Source: DATKCN01 sp035513175 (GTDB lineage: Bacteria > Chloroflexota > Chloroflexia > Thermomicrobiales > CFX8). Taken from it: 29,041 nucleotides of DNA. Below the pieces are notes generated by a model. The model saw only the letters and a list, made by a program, of their open reading frames with translations. It was not told where the DNA came from and ran no database searches. Of this stretch, positions 24,737-29,041 are shown piece by piece. Within the stretch, counting starts at the first letter, position 1. Every line of letters begins with the position of its first letter. Location of the stretch: positions 1-29,041 of the forward strand of contig DATKCN010000129.1 of NCBI GenBank assembly GCA_035513175.1, in the 5' to 3' direction. A program made the position numbers and the translations under genes.

Positions 24737-25774
24737 ATGCGGATAGCGCTCGATGCGCACGGGGGCGATGTTGGAATCTCGAGAAACGTCTCGGCGGTCA
24801 TCGAGACGTTGGACGAGACCCGACACCGGATCGTGCTGGTGGGAATCAAGTCTGAGATCGAGGCAGAGCTGAAGCGTCGCTCCGTCCCGCTCGGCCAGAT
24901 CGACATCGTGCATGCCGAAGAGATGATCGGCATGGGGGATGCCGCCGTACAGTCGGTGCGCCGGAAAGCGCACAATTCAATCAACGTCGCAATGCAGCTT
25001 GCGCGCTCCGGTGACGTCGACGCGGTAGTTTCAGCGGGCCACAGTGGAGCGGTCGTCGCGTCTGCGCTCATTACGTTGGGCCGCATCCCGGGCGTGACTC
25101 GCCCTGCGCTCGGGACGCGCATTCCCGCGACCGGAGCGATTGCGTTCGTGCTCGATATCGGCGCGGTGATCGATCCCAAGCCGGGCGTGTTGCTACAGTT
25201 CGGATATCTCGGGGCGGCGTACGCCAGCGCGGTGCTGGGCGTGTCCAATCCGACGGTCGCTTTGCTGTCGAACGGCGAGGAGTCAAGCAAGGGTAACGCC
25301 CTGACACGCAGCGCGCGGGAACTCCTCGAACAATCCAGCCTGAACTTCGTCGGCTATGTCGAGGGCCGAGACATGCTGCACCGGCCGCCGTCCGTCACCG
25401 TGACCGACGGCTTCACCGGTAACATCGCTCTGAAGGTCGCCGAAGGGACCGCGTCGGGAATACAGTCGCTGATCAAGCGTGAGCTGATGTCATCGTGGCG
25501 CACCAAGGTCCTGGCGATGATGTTGAGGCCAACGTTCAGGCAGATACGCAAGGAGATTGACTTTGAGGGCATCGGAGGCGCGCCGTTGCTGGGCGTGCGC
25601 GGAGTCGTGTTCGTCGCGCACGGACACTCGACGCCACTGGCGCTCGTGAACGCGATCCGGAGCGCGGCGCAGGGAGCAGAGGTGAACCTGCCGGCGCTGT
25701 TGCAGGACGCCATACCGCGCTCGACGGACGCGTCTGAAATCGTCACGACGGAGCAGTTCGCAGTCAGTCCATAG
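24737..25774 (+). CDS. plsX: Phosphate acyltransferase PlsX (acyl-ACP:phosphate)
   Basis: A 345-residue protein of normal length. It starts MRIALDAHGGD, the family's N-terminal signature (more often DAMGGD). SAGHSGAVVASALITLGRIPG, LLSNGEESSKGN (the NxGxExxKG motif), VTDGFTGNIALK and DFEGIGGAPLLGVRG follow in order and are diagnostic. It converts acyl-ACP and phosphate to acyl-phosphate, the first step of the PlsX/PlsY route to lysophosphatidate, at the membrane surface. The ATG at 24737 follows AAGAGAG by 7 nt; the longer frame upstream does not match the family. No fatty-acid synthesis genes or plsY are next to it here. Confidence 0.93.
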   Translation: MRIALDAHGGDVGISRNVSAVIETLDETRHRIVLVGIKSEIEAELKRRSVPLGQIDIVHAEEMIGMGDAAVQSVRRKAHNSINVAMQLARSGDVDAVVSAGHSGAVVASALITLGRIPGVTRPALGTRIPATGAIAFVLDIGAVIDPKPGVLLQFGYLGAAYASAVLGVSNPTVALLSNGEESSKGNALTRSARELLEQSSLNFVGYVEGRDMLHRPPSVTVTDGFTGNIALKVAEGTASGIQSLIKRELMSSWRTKVLAMMLRPTFRQIRKEIDFEGIGGAPLLGVRGVVFVAHGHSTPLALVNAIRSAAQGAEVNLPALLQDAIPRSTDASEIVTTEQFAVSP

Positions 25775-25905
25775 TCGAGGGGATGCCGCGAACGGTCAAC
25801 GTCCGGCACATGCCGGTGTTGCGGGTTGGCGGTTGTTGCGGCGCCGGCGTCGGGACTCGGCGTGGCTCCCTCACGGAATCGCGCGATCCCGGTCAGACGC
25901 GCAGA

Positions 25906-25931
25906 CAGGGCTCCAGTACGCTGGAGCCCTG
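25906..25931. terminator. Bidirectional stem-loop terminator between plsX and HU
   Basis: CAGGGCTCCAG (25906-25916) and CTGGAGCCCTG (25921-25931) form a perfect 11-bp stem closed by TACG, which on the plus-strand RNA is a stable UNCG-type tetraloop. It lies between the convergent ends of plsX and the HU gene. No T-run follows on either strand, so termination may depend on the hairpin alone or on other factors. Confidence 0.65.
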
Positions 25932-25959
25932 CTCGTTGGAATCGATCAGCTTGCGGAGG

Positions 25960-26238
25960 CTACTCGCCGCCGACAGCTCGCTTCAACTGGGTGCCCGGCC
26001 GGAATGACGGACTCTTGCGCGCAGCGATCGTGATCCGCTCGCCGGTCTGCGGGTTGCGGCCCTCGCGGGCGCCCCGATCGGAGATGCGGAACGACCCGAA
26101 GCCAGTGATCGTGACCTCTTCGCCAGACGCCAGCGCGTCGCTGATCGCATCGAACGTGGCCTGCACGACGTTCGACACCTGGCTCTCGGACATGCTGGTC
26201 GAACCCGCGACCGCCTTGACCAGATCTTGCTTCCTCAT
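25960..26238 (-). CDS. HU-family DNA-binding protein
   Basis: A 92-residue histone-like protein. The two N-terminal helices (KQDLVKAVAG.., VSNVVQATFDAISDALASGEEV) lead into TITGFGSFRISDRGAREGRN, the HU signature. The beta arm has RNPQTGERITIAARKSPSFRPG, and the last helix ends KRAVGGE. The intercalating proline region of the arm is present. As a dimer it bends and compacts DNA. ATG 26238 has AGGAGG 9 nt upstream. It lies downstream of the methyltransferase gene but has its own promoter. It could be named hupB, but HU and IHF subtypes are not separated here. Confidence 0.95.
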   Translation of the reverse strand: MRKQDLVKAVAGSTSMSESQVSNVVQATFDAISDALASGEEVTITGFGSFRISDRGAREGRNPQTGERITIAARKSPSFRPGTQLKRAVGGE

Positions 26239-26309
26239 GTGACGATGCCTCCTCGTCCCGGTTGAACCTCCACAACGTCGAATGCGACGCTGTCTGACGT
26301 AACCCGCCG

Positions 26310-26338
26310 ACTATAGCACATGCACCCGCTTACCCCAA
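26310..26338 (-). promoter_or_regulatory. HU gene promoter within the end of the methyltransferase gene
   Basis: On the minus strand TTGGGG (26338-26333) and TATAGT (26315-26310) are 17 bp apart, and the -10 is extended by TGC. The -10 box overlaps the TAG stop codon of the TrmH-type gene. Transcription would start near 26303, giving a leader of about 65 nt. Confidence 0.5.
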
Positions 26339-27192
26339 ACGAAATCCGCGTCCGTACGCCTGTTTCGTCCGGCCGCGTCCCGCTGGCGTCGTGCCTCGAA
26401 CAGGAAGATGGCTCCGGCGACGGCGGCGTTCAGTGACTCGACCTCCGACTCGATCGAAATGCGAGCAACAACGTCTGCGTACGTACGCGCCTCTTCGCCC
26501 GCGCCACTCGCCTCGCCGCCGATCACCAAAAGCGTCGGGGTCGTCCAGGCGACTGCGTCGTGCGTCACATCTCCTTCGCCGTCGGCGAGAACGATGGTCG
26601 GACGCTCGGCGAAGCATTGAGCGCCGACGCGCTCAATGCTGGGGAAGGACGCGACCGGAATCGCGAACAGCGCTCCGGCGGATGCCCGGATCACCTTCGG
26701 GTTATACAGATCGACCGCTCCGGGAAGCACCGCGACGCCGTCGATGCCTGCCGCGGCCGCGGTGCGGATGAGTGTCCCGAGATTCCCCGGATCGCGCACG
26801 CCGTCGATGGCGAGCACGAAGGTGGAGTCCGGTGGGATTTCAACCCGCGGCATGCCGCATATCGCAATCACCGGTTGCGGGTGCTCGGCGTCGGCGATGG
26901 AGTCGAACAGCTCGGGCTCAATGAACAGGAGACGATCGACCGCCGCGCGAAGGACTTGAACATCGTCTTCCGCCACCTGAGCTCGGCGATCGCGGTCGAT
27001 CATCACGGCTCGCAGAGCCGCTCCCTGGCTCATGGCGGATGAGATCGCGCGCATGCCCTCGACGAGAATCGCCCGTTCACGTTGCCGGACGCGTCTCCGG
27101 CTCAATGAACGGGCGAGCTTCACAGTCGGGTTGGACGGGCTGACGATGTGCTCGTCGCGGCGTAACCGGTCGTCGGAGAGGGAGTCGCTCAA
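26311..27192 (-). CDS. TrmH/SpoU-family RNA 2'-O-methyltransferase
   Basis: A 293-residue SPOUT methyltransferase. The N-terminal RNA-binding part (about 15-95) contains SPSNPTVKLARSL and RERAILVEGMRAI. The SPOUT domain has VLAIDGVRDPGNLGTLIRTAAA (motif 1, with the catalytic Asn and Arg), NPKVIRASAGALFAIPV (motif 2 region) and IGGEASGAG followed by VESLNAAVAGAIFLFEA (motif 3 and the knot). It transfers methyl from AdoMet to a ribose in rRNA or tRNA. It follows rplT by 14 nt, a frequent arrangement. TTG 27192 is the start, with AGGTGAT 9 nt upstream; a nearby ATG runs into a stop. A basic tail of about 25 residues extends past the knot. The RNA target is unknown. Confidence 0.9.
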   Translation of the reverse strand: MSDSLSDDRLRRDEHIVSPSNPTVKLARSLSRRRVRQRERAILVEGMRAISSAMSQGAALRAVMIDRDRRAQVAEDDVQVLRAAVDRLLFIEPELFDSIADAEHPQPVIAICGMPRVEIPPDSTFVLAIDGVRDPGNLGTLIRTAAAAGIDGVAVLPGAVDLYNPKVIRASAGALFAIPVASFPSIERVGAQCFAERPTIVLADGEGDVTHDAVAWTTPTLLVIGGEASGAGEEARTYADVVARISIESEVESLNAAVAGAIFLFEARRQRDAAGRNRRTDADFVWGKRVHVL

Positions 27193-27206
27193 GCGAAAGC
27201 CATCAC

Positions 27207-27560
27207 CTATAGCGCGGCCTTGGCCTGGTCGACGAATTGCGCGAACGCCCTGGGGTCGCGAACCGCGAGGTCAGCCAGGATCTTGCGATCGACCTCTATG
27301 CCGGCCTTTGACAGGCCCTCGATGAACCGGCCATATGGAAGCCCGTGCTCGCGTGAGGCCGCGTTTAGCCGCATGATCCACAGCTTGCGCATCTCGCGCT
27401 TGCGGGTGCGACGATCGCGATACTGGTAGCTGAGCGAGCGCATGACTGCTTCGTTCGCACGCTTGTAGAGCCGGTTGCGAGTGCCGCGAAAGCCGGACGC
27501 GCGCTCGAGAACCGCCTTGTGCCTGCGCCGTGATGTGACGCCCCGCTTGATACGTGTCAT
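27207..27560 (-). CDS. rplT: 50S ribosomal protein L20
   Basis: A 117-residue protein that begins MTRIKRGVTSRRRHK and continues with GFRGTRNRLYKRANEAVMRS, YQYRDRRTRKREMRKLWI and LAASRE-type LNAASREHGLPYGRFI, all standard L20 features. The very basic N-terminal helix binds 23S rRNA domain I. The ATG at 27560 has AGGGAGG about 9 nt upstream; a longer frame adding seven residues lacks this support. In other bacteria L20 represses its own operon by binding leader RNA. It follows rpmI by 62 nt. Confidence 0.97.
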   Translation of the reverse strand: MTRIKRGVTSRRRHKAVLERASGFRGTRNRLYKRANEAVMRSLSYQYRDRRTRKREMRKLWIMRLNAASREHGLPYGRFIEGLSKAGIEVDRKILADLAVRDPRAFAQFVDQAKAAL

Positions 27561-27622
27561 CTTTCGAAACCTCCCTGGCAATCAGCGAGTGAATCCCGCA
27601 TAGACAATCTCGTCTCTCGCCG

Positions 27623-27826
27623 TCAGTCGACGCCGTATGGCAGCAGGCGCCGGATGCGCTTGCGATCCGCGGGATTGACCTCGAGCATGCGGTCGAACAT
27701 GCGCTTCGTGCGCGGCGATTTCTTGCGGCGCAGGTGGCTTTTCATGCCTTTGGTGCGCAGGATCTTGCCGGTTCCGGTGATCTTGAACCTGCGTGCGGCC
27801 TGCTTGTTGGTCTTCATCTTCGGCAT
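27623..27826 (-). CDS. rpmI: 50S ribosomal protein L35
   Basis: A 67-residue basic protein, MPKMKTNKQAARRFKITGTG and then RTKGMKSHLRRKKSPRTKRM, the complete family signature at the usual length. The ATG follows CAGGAG by 6 nt. The 89-nt gap from infC contains a small hairpin, CGATG/CATCG (27883-27898), that might take part in L20 control of the operon. Confidence 0.97.
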   Translation of the reverse strand: MPKMKTNKQAARRFKITGTGKILRTKGMKSHLRRKKSPRTKRMFDRMLEVNPADRKRIRRLLPYGVD

Positions 27827-27915
27827 CGTTCACTCCTGACCTGACCTGCACCGTTTCTAACACCGGAAAGGCGCCGCCACCGCGATGCAGTAACATCGTC
27901 GCGGGCAAACGCGAA

Positions 27916-28533
27916 TCACCCGGCAGGGGTATTGTCGGGTCCCTTGCCGTTGTCTGGCGCTGCGTCTGCTGGCGCTAGTTCCTCTGCCGCGACCGGCTGC
28001 CTGGCCTGCTCAGCCCGCATATCCTTGCGAGGACTCAGAAGAACGGACATCATTCGACCCTCCATGCGAGGGTCCTGGTCGACCGTGCTTACGGGTTGCA
28101 ACTGCAACACGACTTTGTCCAGCAGCGAGCGACCGATATCCTGATGGAGCATCTCTCGACCGCGAAAGACGACTGCAACCTTGACCTTGTCGCCGGACTC
28201 GAGGAATCGTTGAGCCTGGCGGGACTTGGTGGCCAGATCGTGATCGTCGATCTTCGGCGCAATGCGCACTTCCTTCAGGATAGCGCCTCTGGCCTTCTTA
28301 CGCGAGTCGCGCTCCTTGCGGCTCTCCTCGTACCTGAACCGGCCATAATCCATGAGCCGACAGACCGGGGGCGCCGCGTTCGGCTGCACTTCGACGAGAT
28401 CCAAACCACGTTCGCGGGCAATGTCGAGGGCGTCACGCGTCAGAATGACCCCGAGCTGGGCGCCATCCTCATCGATCAGCCGCACCTCGCGAACTCGAAT
28501 TCGCTCGTTAACACGGACGGGTCGTGCGCTTAT
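27916..28533 (-). CDS. infC: Translation initiation factor IF-3 with apparent AUA start
   Basis: About 205 residues. The N-domain has VNERIRVREVRLIDEDGAQLG and LDLVEVQPNAAPPVCRLMDYGRFRYE. The linker is basic and helical. The C-domain has KEVRIAPKIDDHDLATKSRQ, FLESGDKVKVAVVFRGREM and PRMEGRMMSVLLSP, so the protein is complete. An Ala/Pro/Asp-rich tail (AEELAPADAAPDNGKG) of about 30 residues extends beyond the usual end. IF-3 keeps the 30S subunit free and rejects wrong start codons. The perfect AGGAGG at 28545-28540 lies 6 nt before ATA at 28533-28531. An in-frame ATG at 28560 lies before this sequence and has no ribosome-binding site. So AUA is the likely start, in line with the rare start codon that IF-3 uses for self-control in other bacteria. 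Confidence 0.93.
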   Translation of the reverse strand: MSARPVRVNERIRVREVRLIDEDGAQLGVILTRDALDIARERGLDLVEVQPNAAPPVCRLMDYGRFRYEESRKERDSRKKARGAILKEVRIAPKIDDHDLATKSRQAQRFLESGDKVKVAVVFRGREMLHQDIGRSLLDKVVLQLQPVSTVDQDPRMEGRMMSVLLSPRKDMRAEQARQPVAAEELAPADAAPDNGKGPDNTPAG

Positions 28534-28563
28534 TGCGTTCCTCCTGCAAAACGAAGCCATTCA

Positions 28564-28602
28564 GTTTGCCAGCAAACGGAAAGGCTCTCTCTATTGAGAG
28601 CC
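28564..28602 (-). promoter_or_regulatory. Structured leader of the infC-rpmI-rplT operon
   Basis: The roughly 70-nt leader between the promoter and infC has two hairpins on the minus strand. The first is GGCTCTC/GAGAGCC with a 6-nt loop (28602-28583), followed by TTTCC. The second is GTTTG/CAAAC with a 4-nt loop (28577-28564), ending about 20 nt before the ribosome-binding site. Autoregulation by IF-3 or L20 is possible; the fold does not match a leader family I can name. Confidence 0.4.
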
Positions 28603-28609
28603 CCGCGAT

Positions 28610-28638
28610 AGGATACCAGACACCCCTATAACGGTCAA
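28610..28638 (-). promoter_or_regulatory. Strong sigma-70 type promoter of infC
   Basis: On the minus strand TTGACC (28638-28633) and TATCCT (28615-28610) are separated by 17 bp, and TGG before the -10 makes it an extended -10. This is the best promoter match in the window. The -35 box overlaps the TGA stop of the upstream gene. Transcription would start near 28603, directly before the first leader hairpin. Confidence 0.7.
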
Positions 28639-29041
28639 CGATCCCCGCCCGCGGCAGGATGCCACGGAGGCACGAATATAAGCGTCTGCGCGCTCTCGAA
28701 TCCGACGACCCAGCCGACGTCGATCATGCGCTCGAAAACGTCGACGGAACGCTCGGACACCAGGTCACAATGCGCGGAGCCGAGGAGTTCCTGTTGGCCA
28801 AGCACGACGAAGGACGGACCGTCCCTGGAGGGAGACACGCCGCCGTCAAGGATCGCATTGGCCGTCGCGACACGATCGTTGAGTCGACGGTAAATTTCGT
28901 CCTTTTCTCCGCGTCGCCACTGCCCTTCGTGACCATGCCAGCCAACGAGTCCAGGCACGCCGCTGAACGCCGACACGCGGCTCATCGGGGCCCCGTGCAG
29001 GACGACATATGAGCATCCCGGAGCTTCGACGAGCCAGTCGT
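28635..29041 (-). CDS. DUF2298 (Chlor_Arch_YYY) membrane protein, C-terminal part
   Basis: The frame is open through the right edge, so only the last 135 residues are seen: DWLVEAPGCSYVVLHGAPMS, then RVSAFSGVPGLVGWHGHEGQ with WRRG, and later IYRRLNDRVATANAILDGGV and FVVLGQQELL. The pattern of EA.G.SY, R.SAF(T/S)G.P...GW.GHE.QWR and (Y/F)VV.G..E is the extracytoplasmic C-terminal part of the very large multi-span DUF2298 proteins known from Chloroflexi and archaea. They resemble membrane glycosyltransferases, but no reaction is proven. The expected region for membrane spans lies outside the window. The stop codon overlaps the infC promoter. Confidence 0.75.
   Translation of the reverse strand, partial: DWLVEAPGCSYVVLHGAPMSRVSAFSGVPGLVGWHGHEGQWRRGEKDEIYRRLNDRVATANAILDGGVSPSRDGPSFVVLGQQELLGSAHCDLVSERSVDVFERMIDVGWVVGFESAQTLIFVPPWHPAAGGDR

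Noticed and set aside
27561..27581. Seven-residue N-terminal extension of L20
   Set aside because: L20 proteins begin with MTRIKRG-type sequence, and the ribosome-binding site is spaced for the ATG at 27560.
1..29041. CRISPR array or tandem repeat arrays
   Set aside because: No regularly spaced direct repeats were seen in the intergenic regions.

Overview
The window is high-GC chromosomal DNA with tightly packed genes. It most likely comes from a member of the Chloroflexota, near the Thermomicrobia/Sphaerobacter branch. This rests on the partial DUF2298 (Chlor_Arch_YYY) membrane protein at the right edge, the overall style of the proteins, the fused NDP-forming acyl-CoA synthetase and the dense housekeeping clusters. 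The taxon is an inference; no rRNA is present.

Left edge (1-523): the C-terminus of a large serine recombinase reads into the 3' half of a tRNA-Asp(GUC) gene on the minus strand. This looks like the right end of an integrated element that used the tRNA 3' end as its attachment site.

Polysaccharide operon (9738 down to 569, minus strand): eight overlapping or nearly abutting genes. In transcription order they are a membrane-anchored extracytoplasmic protein of unknown function, an O-antigen ligase-like protein, a UDP-glucuronate decarboxylase-type SDR, a second O-antigen ligase-like protein, an LPG-synthase-TM (UPF0104) protein, a GT4 glycosyltransferase, a 48-residue single-span membrane peptide and a Wzx-type flippase. 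Together they could make, flip and polymerise or transfer a surface glycan.

Nucleoside and cell-wall operon (9900-13725, plus strand): MTA phosphorylase, FtsW/RodA and a class B penicillin-binding protein, joined by stop/start overlaps.

Oxalate module (13927-21032, plus strand): a beta-alpha fused NDP-forming acyl-CoA synthetase, a frameshifted relic of an AMP-forming acyl-CoA ligase, a GntR/FCD regulator with an operator-like palindrome over its -10 box, oxalyl-CoA decarboxylase, formyl-CoA:oxalate CoA-transferase, and a truncated, twice-frameshifted LctP-type permease behind an IS630-like scar. The core Oxc/Frc cycle looks intact. The conventional ligase and the nearby permease are decayed, which makes the NDP-forming synthetase the interesting candidate for priming the cycle.

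Housekeeping block (21279-25774, plus strand): a zincin-like metallopeptidase, an integral membrane protein overlapping gyrB, gyrB and plsX. It is closed by a stem-loop with a UACG tetraloop shared with the convergent HU gene.

Translation operon (28638 down to 25960, minus strand): a strong promoter, a structured leader, infC with an apparent AUA start codon, rpmI, rplT and a TrmH-type RNA methyltransferase, then HU from its own promoter inside the end of the methyltransferase gene. The promoter of infC overlaps the stop codon of the partial DUF2298 gene at the right edge.
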